In this document: piece after piece, positions 16,559 to 25,900 of the stretch
Position numbering within the stretch: position 1 is the first letter of the stretch
How the letters are laid out: every line of letters begins with the position of its first letter
From: a virus
Length of the DNA stretch: 54,159 nt
Strand: one strand, 5' to 3'
Virus record (IMG/VR): IMGVR_UViG_3300046689_000478
Location: 1 to 54,159 of that record
The notes under the pieces: generated by a model
What the model was told of the DNA's origin: nothing
What the model saw: only the letters and a program-made list of their open reading frames with translations
The model's database searches: none
Made by a program: the position numbers and the translations under genes

Positions 16559-18640
16559 ATGGCATGGGGGTCGATGCGCCTAAAGCCTGGGGTGAATGTA
16601 GAGCAGACGCCTACTCTGCTTGAGGCCAGCATTTCTGCATCCTCGCAGATCAGGTTCCGAGACGGCATGGCCGAGAAGCTCGGGGGGTGGAGCAAGTTCT
16701 TTCCGTCTCTTGTGCCGGGCGTGCCCAAGGCTTTACACGCCTGGTCTGACCTCAATGCTGCCAATCACCTTGCCGTAGGCACGACTTCACAGCTCGGGAT
16801 CATCACCGGGAGCGTACTGCAGGACATCACACCGCAGACTTTTCTGTCGAATGGTTCAGTCGGTGTCGGGGCAGGGCAGATCAATTTCTCGACCATCATC
16901 AATACGACTGTGATTACGGTCGTTGACGACAATGTCACGAACGTGTCGTTGTTCGACTTCGTGTTTTTCAACACGCCGGTCTACATCGCCGGCAGCGGCA
17001 TTGTGCTCACTGGGCTCTATCCGATCGTGACCACTGGGCCTGGGATTCACACCTATCAGATCAACGCAGCCATGAATGCGACCGCAACGGTGAACAATTC
17101 CGGGCACGTCCCGATCTTCACCACAACCAGCGGCTCATCGACGGTTTCGGTGCAAATAAATGCCCATGGACTGTCGGTGGGTAGCCAAGTCGTTTTTCCG
17201 ATACCCACGACCGGAAATGGCGTGACGGTCGACGGTGCCTATACGGTGCTCAATATCGGGGACCCCGATAACTTCAGGATAACGGGTTCCACGTTGGCGA
17301 CTGGCACTGGATCGTTCGATATGAACGGTTCGAACGTCCAGCTGCTCTACGACATCAACCTCGGCCCGGCTGCGCTCGGCATCGGCTACGGGTCTGGGAA
17401 TTATGGGGCCGGCAATTTCGGCACGGGGAACATCCCCGCGAGCCAAACTGGGATACCGATCTCTGCTACGGACTGGACGCTGGGCAACTGGGGAGAAATC
17501 CTCATCGCGTGCCCGAAGGGCGGAGGCATCTATCAGTTCGACCCGACCGGGGGCTTCCAGAACGCAGGCATCATCAGCGGCGCTCCGCCCTTCAACACTG
17601 GCATGTTCATCGCCATGCCGCAGCAGATGATCGTGGCCTTCGGGAGCACGGTGAATACAGGGCTTGGACCGTTGCAAGACCCGATGGAGGTCGCGTGGTG
17701 CGACATCTCCAACTTCAACCAATGGGTTGCGGCGTCGAACAACCAAGCCGGAAAATTTCGCCTCTCGCCAGGCTCGTCGATCATCGGAGGACGCCAGGGC
17801 CCCAACAATGCGATGCTATGGACCGACCTAGACCTCTGGACGATGAGTTATCTCGGGTCCCCCTTGGTCTGGGGCTTCAATAAGGTTTCAGGTGGATCAG
17901 GGCTGATTGGGTTGCGCGCGCACTGCGAGCTGTCCGGGACGGTCTATTGGATGGGGCAGAGCAACTTTTACCAAGCGGGTCCAGAGGGGGTTGGGGTTCT
18001 GCCGTGCTCGGTGTGGGACGTGGTCTTTCAGAACTTGACGAAGACCAGCGACGCGACGGGTCCCAATATCCGCAAGTGTTGGGCCTGGGCGAATACCCCC
18101 TTCAATGAAGTGTGGTTCTTCTATCCGTCGGCTTCAAGCGCCGGTGAGTGCGACAGCTACGTCAAGTACAACCATCTATCCAAGGCCTGGGACTACGGTT
18201 TGATGCCGAGGTCGTGCGGCATCAACCAATCGGTCCTCGGCAACCCGATCGCAGCGACCCCCACGGGACTGATCTACCAGCACGAGACCTCTCCGGATGC
18301 TGACGGCGCCCCGCTCGCGTGGAGCTTCACGACCGGCTACTTTATGATCGGAGAGGGCGAGGATTCGGCCTTCGTCGACCTCATCATCCCTGACTTCAAG
18401 TTTGGGATGGGGACGAGCCAGAACGCCAATATCAACATCAGCATCAACGTCACCGACGACCCCTCCGGGACGATCAGCACGCTTGGGCCATTCTTGGTCA
18501 CCTCGACCACGCCCGAGATTCAGGACCTGCGTCTGAGGGGACGCATGATGTCCTTCACGGTCGGGGGCAACGATGTGGGGTCGTTCGCGCGGCTGGGTCG
18601 GTGCAGGTACAGATATGCTCCAGACGGGAAGCACCCCTAG
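16559..18640 (+). CDS. Tail hub/stabilisation protein (gp10-like)
   Basis: A 693-aa protein; ATG 16559 follows GAGGAA by six bases. N-terminal RLKPGVNVEQTPTLLEASIS ... IRFRDGMAEKLGGWSKF, central GEILIACPKGGGIYQFDPTGG, and AWSDL/WCDISNF blocks correspond to the large beta-propeller-like nozzle or packaged-DNA stabilisation proteins that follow adaptors in podovirus-type tails. It would form the tail nozzle. Its stop TAG overlaps the stop of a gene on the other strand (CTAG). The family call is inferred from position and pattern. Confidence 0.65.
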   Translation: MAWGSMRLKPGVNVEQTPTLLEASISASSQIRFRDGMAEKLGGWSKFFPSLVPGVPKALHAWSDLNAANHLAVGTTSQLGIITGSVLQDITPQTFLSNGSVGVGAGQINFSTIINTTVITVVDDNVTNVSLFDFVFFNTPVYIAGSGIVLTGLYPIVTTGPGIHTYQINAAMNATATVNNSGHVPIFTTTSGSSTVSVQINAHGLSVGSQVVFPIPTTGNGVTVDGAYTVLNIGDPDNFRITGSTLATGTGSFDMNGSNVQLLYDINLGPAALGIGYGSGNYGAGNFGTGNIPASQTGIPISATDWTLGNWGEILIACPKGGGIYQFDPTGGFQNAGIISGAPPFNTGMFIAMPQQMIVAFGSTVNTGLGPLQDPMEVAWCDISNFNQWVAASNNQAGKFRLSPGSSIIGGRQGPNNAMLWTDLDLWTMSYLGSPLVWGFNKVSGGSGLIGLRAHCELSGTVYWMGQSNFYQAGPEGVGVLPCSVWDVVFQNLTKTSDATGPNIRKCWAWANTPFNEVWFFYPSASSAGECDSYVKYNHLSKAWDYGLMPRSCGINQSVLGNPIAATPTGLIYQHETSPDADGAPLAWSFTTGYFMIGEGEDSAFVDLIIPDFKFGMGTSQNANINISINVTDDPSGTISTLGPFLVTSTTPEIQDLRLRGRMMSFTVGGNDVGSFARLGRCRYRYAPDGKHP

Positions 18641-18858
18641 CGGAAACTGACGTGCTTGCAGAAGTCCTCGAAGTCTTCGCTGTACGCATAGGCCCCAGCC
18701 AGTCCGAGAAGCCAGTAATTGAACCGACCGTAGACGCCCGGAAAGCCGGTTTCGTAGAGCGAGCCTAAAGGCAACCACTTCCATACATGGAGGGCCAGCC
18801 AGCATCCGAACCATTGCGCGCGCTTTATTGGTCTCATCGGCCGATACTGAGGCCGCAT
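18637..18858 (-). CDS. Small minus-strand Trp/aromatic-rich protein in the late region
   Basis: The only minus-strand reading frame that fills the 301-base gap between hub and next structural gene. From ATG 18858 it encodes 73 aa (a TTG at 18873 would add five). It is aromatic (RAQWFGCWLALHVWKWLPLG, FPGVYGRFNYWLLGLAGAYA), ends in a charged tail, and probably has two membrane-associated helices. Its stop overlaps the hub gene's stop within CTAG. It could be a moron expressed apart from the late genes. No family recognised. Confidence 0.5.
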   Translation of the reverse strand: MRPQYRPMRPIKRAQWFGCWLALHVWKWLPLGSLYETGFPGVYGRFNYWLLGLAGAYAYSEDFEDFCKHVSFR

Positions 18859-18941
18859 CCTTGCCCCCGTCAACCATGGGGCGTAAGGTGCCCCGGAGAA
18901 CCCAGCGGCTCTGGGCCACCGTCTGACCGTCCGAGGGCCCC

Positions 18942-19787
18942 ATGCCGCTGCACCCGGGGACGAGCCCCGCTACCTTCTCACAAAATGTCTCTGAGATGAT
19001 TCGGGCAAATCATCCCAGGGCCCAGGCGTTGGCAGCGGCCTATCGCGAGCAGAGGCAGTCCCGCGCTCCTGGCGGCCCCGTCTTCCCGCCTGTGGCGGGC
19101 CAGGGCTCGTTTTCTGGCCCGCAGGCTGGCTTGGGTGCCCTCGCCCAGCAAACCTCTCCACAGGGCGCCCCCGGCCTGTCTATGGGCATGCCACGGCTGC
19201 CAGGCCCTCCGCCGCCCTCGATGGGGGGTCTCGGTGCGCTCGGCGGGACCCCCGCGGCCATGGGGGGCCTCGGGAGGCTCCCCGGCATGGCGGCCGGCGG
19301 CCCCCCGCAGATGCCTTGGTTCGCAAAAAACGAGGCGAGGTCCCTTATGCACACGGGGCCCGTGATCGGGGCTGGGCTCGGAAGGGGTGATGCTAAGAGC
19401 GTTTCAGTGCCCGGAGGGTCGCACGTGATCCCCGCCGACGTCGTTTCTGGTATTGGACAGGGGAATTCCGGTGCGGGTCATTCCATCCTGAGCAGAATGT
19501 TCAGCGGGGGGCCTTACGGAGTATCCGCCCCCCGTGGGGGACGTGGGATGGGACTGCCGAAGCCGCCGAAGGCAGGCGGGTTCGCACAAGGGGGAGCACC
19601 CCACAAGAATGTTGCGATTCCTATCCGCATCAGCGACGGCGAATTTACGGTTCCGCCGGACGTGGTGAACGCGATCGGGGGTGGCGATCAGGAACGCGGC
19701 CACGCCATCTTGGACGCCTTCATAAAACACCAGCGGAAGCTGCACATTAAGACCTTGCGTCAGTTGCCGCCGCCAGCAAAGGACTGA
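18942..19787 (+). CDS. Virion-associated Gly/Pro-rich protein with duplicated motif
   Basis: A 281-aa protein. The N-terminus (HPGTSPATFSQNVSEMIRAN then HPRAQALAAAYREQR) follows a phage motif seen at the start of many small proteins. Residues 50-125 are Gly/Pro/Met rich and probably disordered. Two related motifs follow: GSHVIPADVVSGIGQGNSG-AGHSIL and GEFTVPPDVVNAIGGGDQE-RGHAILD, an internal duplication. Located between hub and acetyltransferase, so likely a structural or assembly protein of unknown role. Confidence 0.55.
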   Translation: MPLHPGTSPATFSQNVSEMIRANHPRAQALAAAYREQRQSRAPGGPVFPPVAGQGSFSGPQAGLGALAQQTSPQGAPGLSMGMPRLPGPPPPSMGGLGALGGTPAAMGGLGRLPGMAAGGPPQMPWFAKNEARSLMHTGPVIGAGLGRGDAKSVSVPGGSHVIPADVVSGIGQGNSGAGHSILSRMFSGGPYGVSAPRGGRGMGLPKPPKAGGFAQGGAPHKNVAIPIRISDGEFTVPPDVVNAIGGGDQERGHAILDAFIKHQRKLHIKTLRQLPPPAKD

Positions 19788-19789
19788 AC

Positions 19790-20320
19790 ATGGACACAGC
19801 CACGCACACCGCAGAGCAGACAGGCCCGCGATCGCCGCAGATGACCCCCTCGATTGTTCGGCTGGGTCAACGTGACGAGATGGCGGATTTGGTCGCACTG
19901 ATGCGCGAGGGTTCTCAGGAGCAGGATTTGTTCCCGGTGGACGAGGCGCGCGCGCGCGACATGCTCAACCGAGCCTTCAACCGCGAGGGCGGCATCACCG
20001 CGGTGATAGGCCCCAAGGGCGCCATCGAGGCTGCGATGTATTTGTCGCTTGCGTTGCCACTCTATTCGGCGGTCTGGCACCTCGAGGAGACTTTCGTGGT
20101 CGTGCGGAAGGCGTTCCGCCGCTCCACGCACGCCAAGGCTCTACTGGGGTTTGCGAAGAAATGCTCGGACGAGCTGAGTGTGCCTCTGCTGATCGGCGTA
20201 TTGTCCAACGAGAGAACAGAGGCGAAGGTTCGGTTGTACCGGAGGCAGTTCGGTAGGCCGGTCGGCGGATTCTTTCTTTACAACGTGCCGCGCTGGGACC
20301 TCGAAGACGTCAAAGGGTAG
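19790..20320 (+). CDS. GNAT-like acetyltransferase-type protein
   Basis: A 176-aa protein starting two bases after the previous stop. It has the GNAT layout: a first strand (SIVRLGQRDEMADLVALMRE), a middle beta sheet (AVIGPKGAIEAAMYLSLALP), LEETFVVVRKAFRRSTHAKAL before a helix in place of the acetyl-CoA loop, and LIGVLSNERTEAKVRLYRRQ. Such proteins recur beside ejection-protein genes of podovirus-like phages; substrate unknown. Could modify a virion or host protein. Confidence 0.65.
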   Translation: MDTATHTAEQTGPRSPQMTPSIVRLGQRDEMADLVALMREGSQEQDLFPVDEARARDMLNRAFNREGGITAVIGPKGAIEAAMYLSLALPLYSAVWHLEETFVVVRKAFRRSTHAKALLGFAKKCSDELSVPLLIGVLSNERTEAKVRLYRRQFGRPVGGFFLYNVPRWDLEDVKG

Positions 20321-20323
20321 GCC

Positions 20324-22981
20324 ATGGGCTCCAAGGGCAGTAACACAACCACCTCATCCAGCGCGCCGCCTCCGTGGCTGAGCAGCGCCTATCAGGATGT
20401 CCTGGGCCGCGCGACGAGTGCGGCGAACCAGCCCTATCAGGCCTACACTGGGGAGCTGGTCGCACCGGTCAATGCGGAGGAGCAGGCTGGCATTGGTGGG
20501 ATCAACCAGTACGCCAACTGGGCGCAGCCCTACTACAACGCGGCGGCTGGCTATGCGACGAGCGCAGCGCAGCCGCTGACGCAGTCGCAGATTCAGCAGT
20601 ATCAGAACCCGTTCACCCAGCAGGTCGGTGGTGCGACGGAGCAGTGGCTGGCCAATTTGAATGCGCAGCAGGACCAGCAGGTCCTCGGCAACGCGGTCTC
20701 GCAGGGTGCGTGGGGCGGCGATCGGGCGGAGATCGCCCGAGCGAACTTGGCGGGCCAGCAGACCGCGGCCGCGGCTCCGACGCTCGCCGGCATCGCTTCG
20801 CAAGGGTACACGCAGGGCGTCCAGACGGCAGAGCAACAGCAGCAGAACCAGGCGCAGGCGGCCTATTCGCTCGGGAGCCTCGGGACGCAGGCGCAGCAGG
20901 CCGGTCTCACGGGTGCGGGAGCACAGATACAGGGCGGGCAGTTGCAGCAGGGCACCCAGCAGGCGCTCAATCAAGCGCAGATGCAGCAGTTCTACACGGC
21001 GCAGGGATACCCGTTTCAGGTCGCCAGCTACCTCGCGGGCATTGCGGGAGGCCTCGGCGGTGTGGCTGGGGGGACGTCGGAGACGACCAAGCCAGCGCCG
21101 AATCCGTTTGCGCCGTATCTCGGCATCGCGGCGACGGCAGCGGGTGCCTACATGGGCGTGGCGCGCGGCGGCGGCATTGGCCCTATGCAGCACTTCGATG
21201 CCGGCGGAGCGCCGTCGGTGCCCTACAGCGGCGGGATCAACTTCATCCCCTCCATCCAGATTCACCCTGGGGGTGGCCCACCGAAGCCGCCTGATACTGG
21301 GGAGGAAAAGCCGTCCAGCCTCACGGGTGGTGATAGCCTCGGGAAGGGCCTCGGCCAGTGGCTTTCTAAACGGAACGGCATCAGCACCAGCGGTTCTGGC
21401 TTCCCGATGGAGGGGTCGGCTGATGCTGAGAATCTGATCTACGAGGCCCACGGCGGCGGCGTTGGTCTCGGAGACATCGGTCAGGGGTTTGCCGGCGACG
21501 ACTATGGCGGCGATCTCACGGCCAACCCGTGGCCGCGCCCGAATGACTACGTCGGGAGCGACCAACCGATAGACGCCTCCGACATCGTGCTGAAGGGAGG
21601 GACCGGTGGGCTCGGGCTCGGTGAGAAATACGAGCCGACCAACGCGGCGATCCAGGCGGACGATGGGATTGGAGCCATCAACAAGGCTCTGCGTCAGACA
21701 CCGCCGTCCAGGGCGATGGGCTTTGCCGGCAGTCCCAACGTCGCGGAAGGAATCGATGCGCCAGCGTATGCGCCGACGAGCAGACATCCGCCCCCCACCG
21801 GGGTCAGCGCGGAGAACTTCACCCCGCAGCGTCCCGATGACACCCGCACCTGGCAGCAGCGGCTCTCGCTGCCGTTGATGCAGGCCGGTCTCGCCTTGAT
21901 GGCGAATCGCTCTCCGTACCTGGGTGAGGCGATCGGCACCGCCGGTCTCGCCGGGATCAGCGGCTACCTCGGGCAGGAGAGGGAGCGCCGCAGCTCCGAG
22001 GAGAAACAGCAGGACGTCGAGCAGAAGGGCGCACAACTCTCTGAGTTGGCGCAGTACCACAGGGACATTCAAGACAGAGCAGATAAGACGCTCGAACAGG
22101 CGCAATTGACGCACGGCTATGAGCGGATGCCGGACGGCTCGGTCAGGGCAATACCCGGCGGCCCTGCCGATCCCGCGACAGTCCGCGCACAAGCGGTCGC
22201 GAAACGTGTTCCGGGCATGGATGACGATGCGCTGCATACGATGGTGCAGGCCTATCGTGGAGGCAATACGGGGGTGTTGAGCGGGATTAGCCGTGGCGTT
22301 TCCGGCCCCGACAACCTCAACCGGTTTTGGAACATGCTATCCACTGATCTCAAGGCCGAAGGCGCGACCGGAACCGATCTCAATGCAGCCAAAGCCAACT
22401 TCATGGCACAGTCCGCGGCCGCGCGCACTGCTGCTCAACGCGAAGCCACAATTTCGACGGCTGTCAACGAAGCCAAAGGCACGTTCCCGCTGGTGCTTCA
22501 GCGCTCGCTTGAGCTACCGCGCACCAATTACGTTCCGGTTAACACGCTCCTGAAGATGTGGAGAGAAGGCACCAGTTCTCCCGAGCAGGGACGCCTTGCT
22601 GTCGCCCTCCAGGGCGCGATCACGGCGTACTCCCAGGCCATGTCGCGCACTGGAGCGAATACCGTCTTTGCCCAACAGCACGCCGAAAGCCTCCTGTCTG
22701 GCGTAACGAGCCACGAGGCGCTTGCAGCGCGCATCGAGCAGATGCAGCAGGAAATGGGAATTGCTGAGCAGGCTCCGGAGCAGACGAGGAAGGGAATTCT
22801 AGATCGCATCCTCGGGCGACCTCCCGGAGAAATCCAGGGTAAAGCCACCGCGCCTGCCGGCACCACACTAGCCCCTCCCCCGCCAGACATCGCAGGCCAG
22901 TACCGCGCCGCTATTGCGGCTGGAAAGCCCAAAGCGTTGCTCGATAAACGCCTTCAAGAGCAAGGCTACAGCCCGCCATGA
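20324..22981 (+). CDS. Large Gln/Ala-rich internal virion (ejection-type) protein
   Basis: 885 aa. It begins MGSKGSNTTTSSSAPPPWL, and residues 30-240 are Gln/Ala-rich helical repeats (ARANLAGQQTAAAAPTLAGI, QQNQAQAAYSLGSLGTQAQQ). A hydrophobic Gly-rich part lies around 235-290. The middle is disordered, and the C-terminal 350 residues are helical (QDRADKTLEQAQLTHGYERM). This composition, and position just before the 1724-aa protein, fit the internal core or ejection proteins of short-tailed phages. No enzymatic motif seen. Confidence 0.55.
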   Translation: MGSKGSNTTTSSSAPPPWLSSAYQDVLGRATSAANQPYQAYTGELVAPVNAEEQAGIGGINQYANWAQPYYNAAAGYATSAAQPLTQSQIQQYQNPFTQQVGGATEQWLANLNAQQDQQVLGNAVSQGAWGGDRAEIARANLAGQQTAAAAPTLAGIASQGYTQGVQTAEQQQQNQAQAAYSLGSLGTQAQQAGLTGAGAQIQGGQLQQGTQQALNQAQMQQFYTAQGYPFQVASYLAGIAGGLGGVAGGTSETTKPAPNPFAPYLGIAATAAGAYMGVARGGGIGPMQHFDAGGAPSVPYSGGINFIPSIQIHPGGGPPKPPDTGEEKPSSLTGGDSLGKGLGQWLSKRNGISTSGSGFPMEGSADAENLIYEAHGGGVGLGDIGQGFAGDDYGGDLTANPWPRPNDYVGSDQPIDASDIVLKGGTGGLGLGEKYEPTNAAIQADDGIGAINKALRQTPPSRAMGFAGSPNVAEGIDAPAYAPTSRHPPPTGVSAENFTPQRPDDTRTWQQRLSLPLMQAGLALMANRSPYLGEAIGTAGLAGISGYLGQERERRSSEEKQQDVEQKGAQLSELAQYHRDIQDRADKTLEQAQLTHGYERMPDGSVRAIPGGPADPATVRAQAVAKRVPGMDDDALHTMVQAYRGGNTGVLSGISRGVSGPDNLNRFWNMLSTDLKAEGATGTDLNAAKANFMAQSAAARTAAQREATISTAVNEAKGTFPLVLQRSLELPRTNYVPVNTLLKMWREGTSSPEQGRLAVALQGAITAYSQAMSRTGANTVFAQQHAESLLSGVTSHEALAARIEQMQQEMGIAEQAPEQTRKGILDRILGRPPGEIQGKATAPAGTTLAPPPPDIAGQYRAAIAAGKPKALLDKRLQEQGYSPP

Positions 22982-25900
22982 GCGACCTCGCCGTCCGCGC
23001 ATCCCATCAGGCTTGGTTGAGGCTCAAGCGAGCTTCTGGCGGGCGCGTGGGGTATGCGGAGGGGGGAGCGCCAGACGATACCGTGCAGGCTCTGTCCGAC
23101 TACGCGAGTACGCTGCATCCCCAGCCCGGCGCTACGCATGAGCCGTGGCAGAATCCCATCCCGAGAGGCGGGGCGATAGACACACTGACCGGTCTCGGCG
23201 GTGGTGAGCGCTATCAGCTTTTCCCCGAGCGCCTCGTGCGTGGGTTTGCTGGTGCTGCCAACGAGGCGCAGCAGGCCGCGCAGGAATACACCAACCCGGG
23301 AGCATACGCGCAGTCCTCCGATGTTCTGCCGGAAGACAAGCTCGCAGCAGCAACGACCGAAGCAGCGTTCACCCTCGGTGCCGGCGCGCCAGGGATGGCG
23401 GAGCGAGGGGCGATCGGAGCGTTCGGAGGAAGGCCCGGCACAATCAAGGTGCCGCTTGACCAGATCGAGCACGGCGAGGCGGCGATGCCGGGCGGAACGC
23501 TGACATGGCCTGGCGCACGCGAAAAAGTCGAGGAGTACGCGAGCCGTCCCACGCCGCTCCCTCCTATCGAAGCAATTCCACCTGAGACCCCCGGCGGTAA
23601 ATGGATGATCGAAGACGGGAGCCACCGGTATGAAGCGGCAAAGCTGCGTGGTGACAAGACCATCGATGTTGTAGCTCCGACGAGCGCGGTGCCCCCGGAG
23701 GGCCTCGACAAGCTGACGGTCAACAGCATCCTGCATCCGGACACGCCAGCGTATGCCGGCAGCCGTGGGGTCGAGGACGTCGCGGCCGACCTGCACGCGC
23801 GCAGCATGAATACCCTGCAGGAGATGGGTGTCCCCGAGGGGCGCATCACCGAGCCTCACCCGGAGCACGACGAGATCATCTCGCATGCAATGGCGAGCGA
23901 AGCACAGGCTGCGCTGAACCGCCCAGGTGCGAACGCCGCCGACTGGTACACCGGCAAGGTCCGCGAGGCGATGGGGCTCGCCGCGACCATGCACCCGGAG
24001 CTTGCAGAGGACCCGCTCGCCAGGACTGCGTACACGGCGGCGCTCTCGATCACCTCGCAGGGCGAGAAGGTGCCGTCGAACGTGCGTTTGGCCGAAGGTG
24101 CCTATCGCTACTTCAAGGAGACAGGTCGCTTCCCAGAGCGGCTCTCTAGGGACAATTCTGACATTGGGATCGGCGCGAAGGCTGGCGGCGACATGGGCGA
24201 GAACTTCGCCAAGCTCAACAGCCTAATCGACGAGCGCGGCATGCAGGGCATGCACGACTTCCTGCACAGCCAGATGTCGATGCGCGATCTCAAGGCCCTG
24301 GGTGGCTCCGCCAAGGAGAAGATGGACACGATGGTTCACGGGTCCGCCATTTTCGGGCCCAAGGTCGGCGGCGGTTTTTTCCAGAACCTCAACGGCAACT
24401 ACGATCCGGTCACCATGGACCTCTGGTTCATGCGCAACTGGGGGCGCCTCACCGGCACGCTGGTCGGCAAGGTCGACCCCTCGGCACAATCGGAGAGACT
24501 GATCGAGGCGATGAAAAAGGCCGGCATGCGCCCGCCCAATTCCGACGAAGCTCTTTTGCAGTCCGCCAATGATCTGATCGCGAAGCACGAGAAGGACTAC
24601 AAGGCGAACCGGAACAACCCGGATTACCAGAAGTCCGAGTTGACCTATGCGGCCGAGCGCTACCAGAAGGCCATCCAGGGCATCAACGAGAAACCAACCT
24701 CGGGTGGGCAGCGGGACTGGATGCGTGCCCGGGTCAACCGGGCCAGGGAGATTCTGGCCCAGAACGGCACGAACGTCACCAATGCCGACCTACAGGCTAT
24801 CCTATGGTACCCAGAAAAGGAGCTTTATGGTAAGCTCGGGGCACGTAGCAAAGACCTCAACGTCGACTACGCCAGCGTGCTGCGCGGCGTGGCCAAGGCC
24901 AATGGAGTCTCCGATGATGCGATCGAACGAGCCATATATGCCGCACATAACGGACCCGGACCCGCCGCGGCCTCACATGACGCGCGAGGAGATCAAGGCC
25001 GCGGTCAAGGCGCTCCCCCAAACAACCCCCGAGCAGTCCAAGGAGGTCCGCGAGCGGCTGGCGCGGCAGAACCCGTTCCACCCGAAGCAGCAGGACGAGG
25101 AGAGCCGGCTGGAGGAACAGGCCTGGCACAAGCACAGGGAGAGGCAGCGCGGCTCGCCGGAACCAGGAAGCCGTTAGAAGGACTTCCCCGGGGGCCGTTC
25201 ACGCTGGCAGGCAAGCCATACGTCCCAGGCCCGAACGCTGCCATCCATGACGCCGCCGAAGGCTACATGGCGAGCGCCGGCCTCAAGTACGATCCACCGC
25301 AGACCTACCAGAAGGTAGACAAAGACCGCGCTGCTCGCATCGCGCAAGCCTTCGATGAGATGAAGCACCAGCCTAACAATCCGGCTGTGCGCGCATCCTA
25401 CAATGCGATGATCGACGAGACGCTGGCGCAGTACCAGTCGCTCAAGAGGCTCGGTATCAAGTTCGAGGCGATCAAAGACGGGCAACCTGATCCCTATCGC
25501 GAAAGCCCGCGGCTCGCCGCCAAGGACGTCGCGGAGAATAGCCATCTGTGGTTTTTCCCCACCAGGCAGGGGTTTGGCACTGTTAGCAAGAAAGAGCTGG
25601 CCAACAACCCGATGCTGCGCCCCACCAACGAGGTGGTCGACGGCCATCGTCTTCTCGCTAACGACGTGTTCCGCATCGTCCACGATGTCTTCGGACACTT
25701 GAAGGACGGCAACGGATTCCGCGCTGACGGCGAGGAGCATGCCTGGCGATCGCACTCCGCTATGTATTCAAACCTTGCGCGGCCGGCGATGACCAGCGAG
25801 ACCCGCGGGCAGAATTCCTGGCTGAACTATGGTCCGCACGGTGAAACGAACAGGACCGCCAAGCCGGCCGACACAACCTACGCCGACCAGAAGGCTGGGT

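Noticed and set aside
20354-22237. A 627-aa minus-strand open frame opposite the 885-aa virion gene
   Set aside because: Arg/Leu/Gly-biased composition typical of the shadow of a high-G+C gene, no ribosome binding site, and the plus gene fits the operon.
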